Shown here in pieces: positions 52,236 to 62,349 of a DNA stretch of 64,000 nucleotides. Each line of letters opens with the position of its first letter. Position 1 is the first letter of the stretch. Origin of the DNA: Micromonospora purpureochromogenes (GTDB lineage Bacteria > Actinomycetota > Actinomycetes > Mycobacteriales > Micromonosporaceae); assembly GCF_900091515.1 (NCBI RefSeq), contig NZ_LT607410.1, positions 5,518,001 to 5,582,000 on the forward strand. Direction: 5' to 3'. A program made the translations under genes and the position numbers. The notes beneath the pieces are model-generated. The model saw only the letters and a list, made by a program, of their open reading frames with translations. It searched no databases and had not been told where the DNA came from.

Positions 52236-53450
52236 CCCGGCGGGCTCCGGACGCCCGGCGGCCGGACCGGCGGCGGCCGGGACGGCCCAGCGCCGGATCG
52301 GCAGCAGCACCAGCAGCGCCAGGCTGATCCAGACGTAGGTGTTGCTGCCCAGGAAGCCGTCCAGGCCGGTGAAGTCCTTCTCCCAGGCCCAGACGATCCG
52401 GCTGATCAGCAGCCCGTACGCGATGATCGCGAAGGCCAGCAGGGCGCGCCGCCGCGGACCGTGCGCGGGCGCGGCCACCGCGTTGTCGACCAGCAGGATC
52501 AGCGCCGGGATCAGCCAGACCAGGTGGTGCACCCAGGTGACCGGGCTGACCAGGCACATCAGCGCGCCGGTCAGCGCCAGCCCGGTGGCCTCGTCGCCGA
52601 CGGCCACCGCCGCCCGGGACCGCCAGGCCCAGATTCCCAGGGTGGCCAGGACCAGCAGCAGCCAGGCCAGGGTGCTCGGGTGGTCGGGGTCCAGCCGGGC
52701 CACCACCCCGCGCAACGACTGGTTGGAGACGAACGCCAACTCCCCCACCCGGCTGGTGTTCCACAGCGACGCGGTCCAGAACTCCCGGGAGGCGTCGGGG
52801 AAGAGCGCGGCGGCGAGCAGGGTCGCCACCACCGCGGCGACCATCGAGGTGAACGCGGCCCGCCAGCGCCGGGTGATCAGCAGGTAGACGATGAAGACGC
52901 CCGGGGTCAGCTTGATCGCGGTGGCCAGCCCGATGCCCACGCCCGCCCACCGGCTGCGGGCCGGCAGCAGCCGCAGCAGGTCCAGGCCGACCAGGAAGAG
53001 CAGCAGCATGTTGACCTGGCCGAAGTTGATCGTCTCGCGCATCGGCTCGTACGCGACGGCCAGGCAGAGCGCGACGGCCAGGGTGAACCAGCGGGACCAG
53101 CCGGCCCGGCGGGAGACCGGGTCGAGCAGCCACCAGATGAACACCGCGCTGACCACCACGCTGGCGGCCACGCTGACGGTGATCGCCGCCGGCCACGGCA
53201 GGTACGCCATCGGCAGCATCACCAGGGCGGCGAACGGCGGGTAGGTGAAGCCGTACTGGGTGCCGGGCTTGAGGTAGTCGTAGATCTCGCCGTGGTCGTG
53301 CGCCCAGAAGGTCAGCGCGCCGTAGTAGACCTTGAGGTCGAAGAAGCCGTGCCGGACGGCCGCCACGGAGAGGAAGGCCGTCACCACGACGGCGAGCGCG
53401 ACCACCCCGACGACCTGCGCGGCCGTCCGCCTGGCACCCTGCGCCACCAT
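52134..53450 (-). CDS. GT87-type polyprenol-phosphate-dependent mannosyltransferase
   Basis: The 438-residue membrane protein has about ten helices and the GT-C pattern FFDLKVYYGALTFWAHDHGEIYDY with FTYPPFAALVMLPMAYLP in the first third. INFGQVNMLLLFLVGLDLLRL and SNQSLRGVVARL follow, with WVHHLVWLIPAL near the end. This matches DUF2029/GT87, the family of mycobacterial PimE and alpha-mannosyltransferases. It probably adds mannose to a lipoglycan or protein outside the membrane. I chose the ATG at 53450 behind GGGAGTG; upstream ATGs at 53483 and 53489 overlap the divergent gene. The last 34 residues overlap the convergent GNAT gene. Confidence 0.85.
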   Translation of the reverse strand: MVAQGARRTAAQVVGVVALAVVVTAFLSVAAVRHGFFDLKVYYGALTFWAHDHGEIYDYLKPGTQYGFTYPPFAALVMLPMAYLPWPAAITVSVAASVVVSAVFIWWLLDPVSRRAGWSRWFTLAVALCLAVAYEPMRETINFGQVNMLLLFLVGLDLLRLLPARSRWAGVGIGLATAIKLTPGVFIVYLLITRRWRAAFTSMVAAVVATLLAAALFPDASREFWTASLWNTSRVGELAFVSNQSLRGVVARLDPDHPSTLAWLLLVLATLGIWAWRSRAAVAVGDEATGLALTGALMCLVSPVTWVHHLVWLIPALILLVDNAVAAPAHGPRRRALLAFAIIAYGLLISRIVWAWEKDFTGLDGFLGSNTYVWISLALLVLLPIRRWAVPAAAGPAAGRPEPAGSAVEPTGVPQLVEPDRGKPTGERHRVGGPLAVR

Positions 53451-53468
53451 CGTCACTCCCGCCCTGCG

Positions 53469-53474
53469 TAGGCT
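53469..53474 (+). promoter_or_regulatory. probable -10 box of the GNAT gene at 53482 (leaderless)
   Basis: TAGGCT is seven nucleotides before the ATG at 53482 in the 31-bp divergent gap. Confidence 0.5.
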
Positions 53475-53481
53475 TTCGCCC

Positions 53482-54063
53482 ATGGCCATGGGGTACGTCC
53501 GCCCGGCGCGTCCCGAGGACGCCGGCGAGATCGCACGCATCCAGCTCGCGACCTGGCGGGTCGCCTATCGCCGGATCCTGCCCCGGCACGTGCTCGACAA
53601 CCTCGACGAGGCATGGCTCGCCCGGCGGTGGAGCGCGGCGGTGCAGGAGCCGCCCTCCGGCGCACACCGGGTGCTGGTCGCCGTCGAACAGGCCGAGCAA
53701 TCCTATCTGGTGGGGTTCGCCGCCTCCGGTCCGGCGGACGCCGAGGCGCTCGCCCCCGGTGAGCCGGCCGACGCGCTGGCCGAGGGCGTGGCGGCGGTGA
53801 CCGACCTGCTGGTCGAGCCCCGCTGGGGCCGGCGCGGGCACGGCAGCCGGCTGCTCGCGGCCACCGTGGACCTGTGGCGTACCGACGGCTTCGACCGGGC
53901 GGTGGCCTGGGCGTTCGAGGGCGACGAGGCGACCCGGAAGTTCCTCACCTCCACCGGCTGGGAGCCGGACGGCGCGGCGCGGGCGCTGGACGTCGACGAC
54001 ATGCTGGTACCCCAGCTCCGGCTGCACGTCGCGGTCCCGACCGAGCCGGTTCCCACCGACTGA
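53482..54063 (+). CDS. GNAT-family N-acetyltransferase
   Basis: The 193-residue protein has the GNAT core VRPARPEDAGEIARIQLATWRVAYRRILP at the start. The acetyl-CoA loop is VEPRWGRRGHGSRLLAATVDLWR (about 118-140), with RxxGxG intact, then TRKFLTSTGWEPDG. It likely acetylates a small molecule or protein amine; the substrate is unknown. The N-terminus ARPEDAGEIAR resembles the GNAT at 51684, but the two are not close copies. TAGGCT 7 nt before the ATG suggests a leaderless mRNA. The sigma factor gene follows after 59 bp. Confidence 0.85.
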   Translation: MAMGYVRPARPEDAGEIARIQLATWRVAYRRILPRHVLDNLDEAWLARRWSAAVQEPPSGAHRVLVAVEQAEQSYLVGFAASGPADAEALAPGEPADALAEGVAAVTDLLVEPRWGRRGHGSRLLAATVDLWRTDGFDRAVAWAFEGDEATRKFLTSTGWEPDGAARALDVDDMLVPQLRLHVAVPTEPVPTD

Positions 54064-54110
54064 GCGGCGGCCGGCGCGCGCCGTCGGTCACCGGTGTCGG
54101 GGGCCTCGCC

Positions 54111-54116
54111 TACGGT
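54111..54116 (+). promoter_or_regulatory. probable -10 box of the sigma factor gene (leaderless)
   Basis: TACGGT with a 6-nt spacer to the ATG at 54123; no ribosome-binding site is visible. Confidence 0.5.
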
Positions 54117-54122
54117 GGCCGT

Positions 54123-55133
54123 ATGACCGCAGCGACGGCGAGACCCGACGCGGGCTCGAACCCGGCCGACCCGGTGCCCGGCGGGCGCCCGACGGCCGAC
54201 CCCGGCGGCCTGGAGGGGTTCCGCGTCGAGCTGACCGGCTACGCCTACCGGATGCTCGGCTCGGTCTTCGACGCCGAGGACGCGGTGCAGGAGACGATGC
54301 TGCGGGCCTGGCGCGGCCTCGACCGCTACGACGGGCGGTCCAGCCTGCGCACCTGGCTCTACCGGATCGCCACCAACGTCTGCCTGGACCTGCTGCGGGG
54401 CCAGGGCCGGCGGGCCCTGCCGATGGATCTCGGGGTGCCGTCCGCGCCGGTGGCGGCGTCGCTCGGCACGCCCGGCTCGGGCCGGGAGTGGCTGGACCCG
54501 GCGCCGGACGCCGTCGTGCTGCCGGCGGACCCGGCCGAGCTGGCGGTGACCCGCGAGTCGGTCCGGCTGGCCTTCGTCGCCGCGTTGCAGCACCTGCCGC
54601 CGCGGCAGCGCGCAGTGCTGATCCTGCGGGACGTGCTGCGCTGGCGGGCCGGCGAGGTCGCCGAGCTGCTCGACACCACCGTCGCCGCGGTGACCAGCGC
54701 GGTGCAGCGGGCCCGGGCCACGATGGCCGACCGGGCGGCGACCGCGCCGGCCCCCGCGCTCAACCGGGAGCACCGGGAGCTGCTCGACCGCTACGTCCAG
54801 GTCTTCGAGCGGTACGACATCGACGCCCTGGTGGCGCTGCTGCGCGAGGACGCGGTGCAGACCATGCCGCCGTATCCGCTGTGGCTGCGGGGGCCGACCG
54901 ACATCGGCCGGTGGCTGAGCGGGCCGGGCGCCGGTTGCCGGGGTTCCCGGCTGCTGCCGGTGGCCGCCAACGGCGGGCCGGCCCTCGCGCAGTTCCGGCC
55001 CGACCCGGCCGGCGGCCACCGCGCGTTCTCGATCCAGCTGGTGGAGTCCTCCGGCGGTCGGATCACCCGGCTCACCCATTTCCTCCAGCCGCAGCTCTTC
55101 CCGCTGTTCGGCCTGCCCGACCGGCTGCCCTGA
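54123..55133 (+). CDS. ECF sigma factor with C-terminal SnoaL-like domain (SigX5/SigG type)
   Basis: The 336-residue protein has sigma region 2 (YAYRMLGSVFDAEDAVQETMLRAWRGL at about 40-66, RSSLRTWLYRIATNVCLDLLR) and region 4 (LQHLPPRQRAVLILRDVLRWRAGEVAELLDTTVAAVTSAVQRARAT at about 158-202). About 120 more residues follow with VFERYDIDALVALLREDAVQTMPPYPLWLRGP, an NTF2/SnoaL-like domain that replaces an anti-sigma factor in such groups. It fits the SigX5/SigG family. It may respond to a ligand through that domain. The VOC gene 157 bp downstream is a candidate target. Confidence 0.9.
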   Translation: MTAATARPDAGSNPADPVPGGRPTADPGGLEGFRVELTGYAYRMLGSVFDAEDAVQETMLRAWRGLDRYDGRSSLRTWLYRIATNVCLDLLRGQGRRALPMDLGVPSAPVAASLGTPGSGREWLDPAPDAVVLPADPAELAVTRESVRLAFVAALQHLPPRQRAVLILRDVLRWRAGEVAELLDTTVAAVTSAVQRARATMADRAATAPAPALNREHRELLDRYVQVFERYDIDALVALLREDAVQTMPPYPLWLRGPTDIGRWLSGPGAGCRGSRLLPVAANGGPALAQFRPDPAGGHRAFSIQLVESSGGRITRLTHFLQPQLFPLFGLPDRLP

Positions 55134-55290
55134 GCGGTACGCCGCCGACGGGGCCGGTGTCCGGACCGATGAATTCCGGCCGGCGCCGGAGTCCATCCCA
55201 GGACAGCGCCCCGTCGGCGGAGGACCATGACCGGGACGGCAGCCACCCGGCGACGATCGTGCCGCCGGCCACGCAGGAACGGAGACCAGC

Positions 55291-55671
55291 ATGTTCACGG
55301 ACACCTTGGCGTTCAGTTCCTTCTCGGTGGACGACATCGGCCGCGCCCAGCAGTTCTACGCCGACACCCTCGGCCTGCGGGTGTCGCGCGACGACGAGAT
55401 GGGCGGCCTGCTGACCCTGCACATCGCCGGGGACCGGCCGGTGCTCGTGTACCCGAAGGCGGACCACGAGCCGGCCCGGCACACCGTGCTGAACTTCCCG
55501 GTGCCGGACGTCGACCGGGCCGTGGACGAGCTGACCGCGCGGGGCGTGCGGTTCGTCCGCTACGAGGGGCTGGGGCAGGACGAGAAGGGCGTGATGCGCG
55601 GCAACGGGCCGACGATCGCCTGGTTCACCGACCCGGCCGGCAACATCCTGTCGGTGCTCGCGCAGGGCTGA
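55291..55671 (+). CDS. VOC (glyoxalase/bleomycin-resistance) family protein
   Basis: The 126-residue protein contains two beta-alpha-beta-beta-beta modules: [22 protein letters not shown] and [21 protein letters not shown]. The ends [11 protein letters not shown] and [18 protein letters not shown] provide the later strands. Metal ligands of true glyoxalase I are incomplete (His in LHIAGD, Glu absent at the end), so it may be a binding protein or a dioxygenase-like member. A ribosome-binding site (CGGAGA) precedes the ATG. It follows the sigma factor gene on the same strand. Confidence 0.8.
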   Translation: MFTDTLAFSSFSVDDIGRAQQFYADTLGLRVSRDDEMGGLLTLHIAGDRPVLVYPKADHEPARHTVLNFPVPDVDRAVDELTARGVRFVRYEGLGQDEKGVMRGNGPTIAWFTDPAGNILSVLAQG

Positions 55672-55719
55672 CCCCGGTGGGCCTGCGCGTCGTCGGCGCC
55701 TCGTGGCCGACGGGGTCAG
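55668..55719. terminator. bidirectional stem containing both stop codons of two convergent genes
   Basis: CTGACCCC (55668-55675) pairs with GGGGTCAG (55712-55719). The first arm contains the TGA of the VOC gene, and the second, read on the reverse strand, contains the TGA of the GNAT gene. The loop holds a second stem candidate (GTCGGC ... GCCGAC). Confidence 0.5.
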
Positions 55720-56186
55720 GAGGCGAGCTCGGCGACGAGTTCGTCGTCCTCCACGGCACCGGTCGGGGCGAAGCCGAGGGAGGTGTAGAGGCGGGCCGCC
55801 GGGGCGTTGTCGGGGTGGTACGAGAGGCGGACCACGCTGCCGCCGTCCTGTGCGGCGAGCCAGTCGGCCAGGGTACGGACGGTGGCCCGACCGACGCCCC
55901 GGTCCTGTTCGTCGGCGGCGATCACCATGCCGCCGATCCAGCGGGAGCCGTCCTCGTCGACGCCCCACATGGCGTGTCCGACCACCGTTTCGTCGGCGTA
56001 GACGGCCAGCGAGGTCCACCCGTCGGAGCGCATGGTCAGCACCAGGTAACGGGCGGCCAGGGCGGGTACCCAGGCGCGCTGGTCGTCGCGGGGCGCCACG
56101 TCGGCGACGTCCCGCCAGTTGTCGTCGTCGACCGGCCGCAGCGTGATGTGGCGTCCGGCCGAGTCGCGCAGCCCAGAATCGATCAT
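55716..56186 (-). CDS. GNAT-family N-acetyltransferase
   Basis: The 156-residue protein has the layout HITLRPVDDDNWRDVADV, then GHAMWGVDEDGSRWIGGMVIAADEQDRGVGRATVRTLADWLAA with the QxxGxG/A loop intact (QDRGVGRA), and NAPAARLYTSLGFAPTG. It resembles diamine or aminoglycoside-type acetyltransferases (SpeG/BltD-like) in outline, but the substrate cannot be told. TAGGCT 7 nt before the ATG supports a leaderless start. It is convergent with the VOC gene. Confidence 0.83.
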   Translation of the reverse strand: MIDSGLRDSAGRHITLRPVDDDNWRDVADVAPRDDQRAWVPALAARYLVLTMRSDGWTSLAVYADETVVGHAMWGVDEDGSRWIGGMVIAADEQDRGVGRATVRTLADWLAAQDGGSVVRLSYHPDNAPAARLYTSLGFAPTGAVEDDELVAELAS

Positions 56187-56193
56187 GACGGTG

Positions 56194-56199
56194 AGCCTA
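56194..56199 (-). promoter_or_regulatory. probable -10 box of the GNAT gene at 55716-56186 (leaderless)
   Basis: Reverse-strand TAGGCT, seven nucleotides before the ATG at 56186. Confidence 0.5.
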
Positions 56200-56244
56200 G
56201 GTCCGGGCCGACCGGGTGACGAGCTGTTTCACCCGGCCGGTCGT

Positions 56245-56283
56245 GCTCACCCGGCCCGGCGCCCAGGGCACGGCCGGGTGAGC
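56245..56283 (-). terminator. terminator after the AraC-DinB gene
   Basis: GCTCACCCGGCC (56245-56256) and GGCCGGGTGAGC (56272-56283) form a perfect 12-bp stem with a 15-nt loop, 16 bp past the stop codon. Confidence 0.7.
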
Positions 56284-56298
56284 CGTCGACCGTCCGGC

Positions 56299-57222
56299 TC
56301 AGTTCGCCCGGGCGTCCAGGTACGGCCGCGGGTCACCGGCCCCGAGGTCGGTGATGCCGGCGGTGCGCAGGGCCCCGATGGCGAGGGTGCGGCGCACCGC
56401 GGCGAAGGTGATCACGTGTCCGATGGCGCCGCCCAGGGTGTGCGTGGTCGGCGGCGAGCAGGTGGTGTCGACGAAGGTGTCGGCCAGCGTGCCGTCGGCG
56501 AGCGTCCGGGCGACGAAGGCCCGCCAGTCCCGCCCGGCCGCCTCGTGCCGCGCGGACAGCCCGGCGATCGACCGGTCGCTCTCGTCGGGCCAGTCGCCCC
56601 CGCGCAACGCCGACAGCCAGTGCTCCTCCTGGGTCACCATGGCGTTGATCAGGGAACGGAGGGTCGGTCGGTCGTCGATGGTCTCCACCGAGACGGTGAC
56701 GGGCCGGTCGAGCACCTCGTCGTCGAGGGTGGCGGCCCGCTCGATGACGGCGGACAGGGTGGCGACGTGGTGGTCGACGAGATGTTGCAACACGTCCATG
56801 GCGGTCTCCTCGTGGGTGCCCGGCAGCCGCAGGCCACCGGGGGGCTGGAAGTGCACGCCGCTGGGGCAGGGCAGTTCCAGCTCGCGGAAGGTGAGTGGCC
56901 GGCGCCGCCGGATGAGTGTCGGCGACGCGCCGTAGGAGCGCAGGAAGGCGCGGCTGAACGCCTCGTGCGAGCCGTACCCGGCCTCGACGGCGACGTCGAG
57001 GACGGTCCGGTCGGTGGTGGTGAGCCGGTGCGCCGCGCGCTCCAGCAGCAGCCGGCGGCGCAGCGCGCCGGGTGGTTCCCCGGTGGCCGCCGCGACCAGC
57101 CGGTCGAAGTGGAACCGGGACAGGTGCGCCCGGGCCGCCAGCGCGGCCGGGCTGACGGCGGGATCCTCCACGCCCACCTGCACCCAGTGCAGGATGCGGG
57201 CCAGTTCGTCCGTCGTCGTCAT
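56299..57222 (-). CDS. AraC-type regulator fused to a DinB-like domain
   Basis: The 307-residue protein has an AraC helix-turn-helix pair at about 5-105: VSPAALAARAHLSRFHFDRLVAAATGEPPGALRRR and LDVAVEAGYGSHEAFSRAFLRSYGASPTLIRRRR. A DinB/YfiT-like four-helix domain follows at about 145-305 (VLQHLVDHHVATLSAVIERA, AMVTQEEHWLSALRG, IGHVITFAAVRRTLAIGALR). His153, His209 and His275-type positions could hold a metal. The family may sense or modify a thiol or other small molecule and control its own gene. I chose the ATG at 57222; CAGGCT lies 6 nt before it. Confidence 0.85.
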   Translation of the reverse strand: MTTTDELARILHWVQVGVEDPAVSPAALAARAHLSRFHFDRLVAAATGEPPGALRRRLLLERAAHRLTTTDRTVLDVAVEAGYGSHEAFSRAFLRSYGASPTLIRRRRPLTFRELELPCPSGVHFQPPGGLRLPGTHEETAMDVLQHLVDHHVATLSAVIERAATLDDEVLDRPVTVSVETIDDRPTLRSLINAMVTQEEHWLSALRGGDWPDESDRSIAGLSARHEAAGRDWRAFVARTLADGTLADTFVDTTCSPPTTHTLGGAIGHVITFAAVRRTLAIGALRTAGITDLGAGDPRPYLDARAN

Positions 57223-57287
57223 GCGAACAGCCTGCACCCGAGGGTGGCCGGCGCGCTTGACCGCCGTTGCGCACCTGCCGGCGCCAC

Positions 57288-57312
57288 GGCCGGCCCGCGG
57301 CACGGGCCGGCC
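57288..57312 (-). terminator. terminator after dapB
   Basis: GGCCGGCCCG-CGGCA-CGGGCCGGCC is a perfect 10-bp stem 10 bp beyond the dapB stop, in the gap before the AraC-DinB gene on the same strand. Confidence 0.7.
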
Positions 57313-57322
57313 GGGCGGACGC

Positions 57323-58126
<804 letters not shown>

Positions 58127-58177
58127 TCACCCGCCGGGACCACCCACGTCCCACGGGACGCCGGTGATCCACTCCAA

Positions 58178-58227
58178 ATGCGGCATGTCGCACCTTCCGG
58201 CGGCGCGGACACCGCGACACGCCGCAT
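58178..58227. repeat. long hairpin with ATGCGGC-TGTCGC arms
   Basis: ATGCGGCATGTCGC (58178-58191) and GCGACACGCCGCAT (58214-58227) pair with one mismatch around a 22-nt loop. It lies in the gap between the M16 peptidase stop and the dapB promoter and may end the upstream transcript. Confidence 0.65.
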
Positions 58228-58264
58228 CCCACGACCGTCCCGTCCGGGCGGGCGGGTCGGGCGG

Positions 58265-59677
58265 TCAGGCGGAGAAGTCGTGCTCGCCGAACGGGCCGAC
58301 CACGGCCAGGGACATCGGCCGGCTCAGCAGCTCGGCGGCGAGGGCGTTCACGTCCGCCAGGGTGACCGCGTCGACCCGGGCGAGCAGCTCGTCCACCGGC
58401 ATCAGGTCGCCGTAGAGCAGCTCCCCCTTGGCCAGCCGGCTCATCCGCGAGCCGGTGTCCTCCAGGCCCAGCACGAACGATCCCTTGCTCATGCCCTTGC
58501 CCCGGGCCAGCTCGGCCTCGCTGATCCCCTCGGCGGCCACCCGGGCCAGCTCGGCGCGGGTCAGCTCCAGCACCTCGTCCACCTTGCCCGGCGCGCAGCC
58601 GGCGTAGACGGCGAAGAGGCCGCTGTCGGCGTACTGGCTGGCGTACGAGTAGACCGAGTAGGCCAGGCCCCGCTGCTCGCGGATCTCCTGGAACAGCCGG
58701 CTGGACATCCCGCCGCCGAGGACGTTGTTGAGCACGCCGAGGGCGAAGCGCCGCTCGTCGAGGCGGTCGATGCCGGGGCAGCCGAGGATGACGTGCGCCT
58801 GCTCGGACTCCTTCGGCTCCACCAGGGTGGCGGCCGGCCTGGTGCGTACCGCCGGAGTGGCCGGCCGGTGCGGAGCCGGGGTCGTCGGGTCGGTGTCCAG
58901 CGGGGTGCCGCGCAGCGCCTGGCGGACCAGCTTGACCACGGTGGCGTGGTCCAGGTTGCCGGCGGCGGCGATGACGATCTGCGGCGCGGTGTACCGGCGC
59001 CGGTAGAAGCTGTGGATCTGCCGCCGGGTCATCGGGGTGACCGTCTCCTCGGTGCCGGAGATCAGCCGGCCCAGGGGATGGTCGCCGTAGACGGCGCGGG
59101 CGAAGAGGTCGTGCACCTCGTCGCCGGGCTCGTCGTCGTGCATGGCGATCTCTTCGAGGATGACGCCGCGCTCGGTCTCCACGTCGGCCGCCTCGATCAC
59201 CGAGTCGGCCACCAGGTCGCACATGACGTCGATCGCCAGCGGCAGGTCCTCGTCCAGCACGCGGGCGTAGTAGCAGGTGTATTCCTTGGTGGTGAAGGCG
59301 TTGGTCTCACCGCCCACCGCCTCGATCTCCGAGGAGATCTCCAGCGCGCCGCGCTTGTGGGTGCCCTTGAAGAGCAGGTGCTCCAGGAAGTGCGCCGCGC
59401 CGGCCTGCGGGCCGGTCTCGTCCCGCGAGCCGACCGCCACCCAGATGCCGAACGAGACGCTGCGCATCGCCGGGATCGCCTCGGTGAGCACGCGCAACCC
59501 GCTGGGCAGCACGGTACGGCGTACCGTGCCGCCCAGCGGGTCGTCACTCAGCGTGCGGGTGACCGCCCGGCCCGACCCGGCACGACCGGATTGCGTCCCG
59601 GTGGCGTGCCGGACGGCTCCGGACGGCCCCACCCCCCGTCGACCCGCAGGAAAAGACGAACGCTGGGCCCGACTCAC
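58265..59677 (-). CDS. M16-family zinc metallopeptidase
   Basis: The 470-residue protein has the inverted zinc motif HFLEH (in AAHFLEHLLFKGT at about 95) and the downstream Glu (ETERGVILEEIAMHDDEP). The second-domain motifs are NNVLGGGMSSRLFQEIREQRGLAYSVYSY. It resembles the actinobacterial and mitochondrial-processing-peptidase-like proteins next to pnp. It probably degrades small peptides in the cytoplasm. The GTG at 59677 is behind GAGAGCAGG; a GTG at 59563 starts closer to conserved sequence. It is 51 bp from pnp, so co-transcribed. Confidence 0.9.
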   Translation of the reverse strand: MSRAQRSSFPAGRRGVGPSGAVRHATGTQSGRAGSGRAVTRTLSDDPLGGTVRRTVLPSGLRVLTEAIPAMRSVSFGIWVAVGSRDETGPQAGAAHFLEHLLFKGTHKRGALEISSEIEAVGGETNAFTTKEYTCYYARVLDEDLPLAIDVMCDLVADSVIEAADVETERGVILEEIAMHDDEPGDEVHDLFARAVYGDHPLGRLISGTEETVTPMTRRQIHSFYRRRYTAPQIVIAAAGNLDHATVVKLVRQALRGTPLDTDPTTPAPHRPATPAVRTRPAATLVEPKESEQAHVILGCPGIDRLDERRFALGVLNNVLGGGMSSRLFQEIREQRGLAYSVYSYASQYADSGLFAVYAGCAPGKVDEVLELTRAELARVAAEGISEAELARGKGMSKGSFVLGLEDTGSRMSRLAKGELLYGDLMPVDELLARVDAVTLADVNALAAELLSRPMSLAVVGPFGEHDFSA

Positions 59678-59728
59678 GGAAACCTGCTCTCAGTTGACGA
59701 GGGGTGGGTGGTGCTGTGGCGCGGTGGG

Positions 59729-62128
59729 TCAGCTGTGCCGGGTCCGGCGACGCGGGCGCTCGCCGCCCTCGCCGCCCTCGCCGCCACCCTCGCCGCCGCC
59801 CTGGGGCCGGTCGCCGCGCTCCGGGGCACGACCGCCCCGGTCGCCGCCCCGGTCACCACGGTCGCGCGGGGCACGGTCACCGCCGCGGTCGCCACCCCGG
59901 CCGGCCGGACGCTCGCCACCGGCGGCCTCGCCGGCGGCCGGCGCCTCGGCGCCCTCCGGGCGGACCTTGTCCAGGTAGATCTTGCCGCGGGCGTCGATGT
60001 CCGCGATCTCGACCTCGACCCGGTCGCCGACGTTGAGGAAGTCCTCGACCTTCTCGACCCGCTTGCCGTCGCCCACCTTGGAGATGTGCAGCAGGCCGTC
60101 GCGGCCCGGCAGCAGCGAGACGAACGCGCCGAACGCGGCCGTCTTGACCACCGTGCCGAGGAACCGCTCCCCCACCTTCGGCAGGGTCGGGTTGGCGATG
60201 CCGTTGATCCGGTCCACCGCGGCCTGGGCCGACGGGCCGTTGGTCGCGCCGACGTAGATCGTGCCGTCGTCCTCGATGGAGATCTCGGCGCCGGTCTCGT
60301 CCTGGATGGCGTTGATGGTCTGGCCCTTCGGGCCGATCACCATGCCGATCTTGTCGACCGGGATCTTGACGGTGGTGACCCGCGGCGCGTAGTCCGACAT
60401 CTCGGCCGGAGCCTCGATCGCCGCCTGCATCACGTCGAGGATGGTCTGCCGGGCCTCGTGCGCCTGCTGGAGCGCGGCGGCCAGCACGTCCGACGGGATG
60501 CCGTCGAGCTTGGTGTCGAGCTGCAGCGCGGTGACGAAGTCCCGGGTGCCGGCGACCTTGAAGTCCATGTCACCGAACGCGTCCTCGGCACCGAGGATGT
60601 CGGTCAGCGTCACGTACTGGGTCTTGCCCTCGACCTCGTCGGAGATGAGGCCCATGGCGATGCCGGCGACCGGCGCCTTCAGCGGCACACCGGCCGACAG
60701 CAGGCCCAGCGTCGAGGCGCAGACCGAACCCATCGAGGTGGAGCCGTTGGAGCCGAGCGCCTCGGAGACCTGCCGGATGGCGTACGGGAACTCCTCGCGC
60801 GCCGGCAGCACCGGGATCAGCGCCCGCTCGGCGAGCGCGCCGTGGCCGATCTCGCGCCGCTTCGGCGAACCGACCCGGCCGGTCTCACCGGTCGAGTACG
60901 GCGGGAAGTTGTAGTTGTGCATGTAGCGCTTGGACTTCTCCGGGGAGAGGGTGTCCAGCGACTGCTCCATGCGCAGCATGTTCAGCGTGGTGACACCCAG
61001 GATCTGGGTCTCGCCCCGCTCGAACAGCGCCGAGCCGTGCACCCGGGGCAGCACGCCGACCTCGGCGGTCAGCGGACGGATGTCGCGCGGGCCGCGGCCG
61101 TCGATGCGGATCTGCTCGCGCAGCACCCGGTTGCGGACCTCGGACTTGGTCAGCGACCGGAAGGCGGCGCTGAGCTCCTTCTCCCGGCCCTCGAAGCGAC
61201 CGCCGAGCTCCTCGGCGACCCGGGCCTTGACCCGGTCCAGGGCCTCCTCGCGGGCGGCCTTGCCGGCGATGGTGAGCGCCTCGGCCACGTCGGCGCGGGC
61301 CACCTCGGCCACCGCCGCGTACACGTCGTCCTGGTAGTCCAGGAAGACCGGGAACTCGGCGACCGGCTTGGCGGCCACCTCGGCCAGCTCGCTCTGCGCC
61401 CGGCACAGCTCGCGGATGGCCGGCTTGGCGGCCTCCAGGCCGCTGGCCACGACCTCCTCGGTCGGGGCCGGGGCACCGCCGGCGACCAGCGCCACGGTGT
61501 GCTCGGTGGCCTCGGCCTCGACCATCATGATCGCGACGTCGCCGTCCGGCAGGGCGCGACCGGCCACCACCATGTCGAAGGTGGCCCGGGCCAGCTCCTC
61601 GATGGTCGGGAAGGCGACCCACTGGCCGTCGACGTGCGCCATCCGGGTGGCCCCGATCGGGCCGGAGAACGGCAGGCCGGAGAGCTTGGTCGACATCGAG
61701 GCGGCGTTGATCGCCACGACGTCGTACGGGTGCTGCGGGTCGAGCGCGAGGACGGTCTCGACGACCTGGACCTCGTTGCGCAGGCCCTTGACGAACGACG
61801 GGCGCAGCGGCCGGTCGATCAGTCGGCAGGTGAGGATCGCGTCCTCGCTGGGGCGGCCCTCGCGGCGGAAGAACGAGCCGGGGATCCGGCCCGCGGCGTA
61901 CATCCGCTCCTCGACGTCGACGGTCAGCGGGAAGAAGTCGAACTGCTCCTTCGGCTGCTTGCCGGCGGTGGTGGCGGAGAGGACCACGGTCTCGCCCAGC
62001 TGGGCGACGACCGAACCGGCGGCCTGACGGGCCAGCCGGCCGGTGGAGAAGGTGATCTCACGGGTGCCGAAGGACCCGTTGTCGATCACAGCGGTACGGG
62101 ATTCGGTGCCGAGGTTGGTCTCGGTCAT
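59729..62128 (-). CDS. pnp: polyribonucleotide nucleotidyltransferase (PNPase)
   Basis: The 799-residue enzyme has two RNase PH domains ([42 protein letters not shown]), a KH domain ([24 protein letters not shown]) and an S1 domain ([28 protein letters not shown]). A tail of about 70 residues is rich in Arg-Gly-Asp repeats ([16 protein letters not shown]). It degrades RNA 3'-5' with phosphate and in actinomycetes also makes poly(A)-like tails. AAGGAG precedes the ATG at 62128. The tail resembles RNA-binding RG-rich ends. Confidence 0.95.
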   Translation of the reverse strand: MTETNLGTESRTAVIDNGSFGTREITFSTGRLARQAAGSVVAQLGETVVLSATTAGKQPKEQFDFFPLTVDVEERMYAAGRIPGSFFRREGRPSEDAILTCRLIDRPLRPSFVKGLRNEVQVVETVLALDPQHPYDVVAINAASMSTKLSGLPFSGPIGATRMAHVDGQWVAFPTIEELARATFDMVVAGRALPDGDVAIMMVEAEATEHTVALVAGGAPAPTEEVVASGLEAAKPAIRELCRAQSELAEVAAKPVAEFPVFLDYQDDVYAAVAEVARADVAEALTIAGKAAREEALDRVKARVAEELGGRFEGREKELSAAFRSLTKSEVRNRVLREQIRIDGRGPRDIRPLTAEVGVLPRVHGSALFERGETQILGVTTLNMLRMEQSLDTLSPEKSKRYMHNYNFPPYSTGETGRVGSPKRREIGHGALAERALIPVLPAREEFPYAIRQVSEALGSNGSTSMGSVCASTLGLLSAGVPLKAPVAGIAMGLISDEVEGKTQYVTLTDILGAEDAFGDMDFKVAGTRDFVTALQLDTKLDGIPSDVLAAALQQAHEARQTILDVMQAAIEAPAEMSDYAPRVTTVKIPVDKIGMVIGPKGQTINAIQDETGAEISIEDDGTIYVGATNGPSAQAAVDRINGIANPTLPKVGERFLGTVVKTAAFGAFVSLLPGRDGLLHISKVGDGKRVEKVEDFLNVGDRVEVEIADIDARGKIYLDKVRPEGAEAPAAGEAAGGERPAGRGGDRGGDRAPRDRGDRGGDRGGRAPERGDRPQGGGEGGGEGGEGGERPRRRTRHS

Positions 62129-62315
62129 GGTGCTGTCGTGCTCCTTCGCGTCGGGGGCCCACGACACGGGAGCTGCTCAGACGGCCGGTCTTCGATCGAA
62201 GCGCCCGGGTGACCGGCGTGATGCCGGGGTGCCCGGAGGCCACTACCGGAGACCGGTACGCTGACCGGCTCCCTCTCGGGTGGTCGCGCGGCCCTGTTCT
62301 TCAGTGGTACCGGAA

Positions 62316-62344
62316 CGGGGGAGCGGCCGCAGGCCACTCCCCCG
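62316..62344 (-). terminator. terminator between rpsO and pnp
   Basis: CGGGGGAGYGGCC-TGC-GGCCGCTCCCCCG forms a 13-bp stem with one G-T pair, directly after the rpsO stop. The same position holds the rpsO terminator in other bacteria, with read-through giving rpsO-pnp mRNA. Confidence 0.75.
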
Positions 62345-62349
62345 TCACG

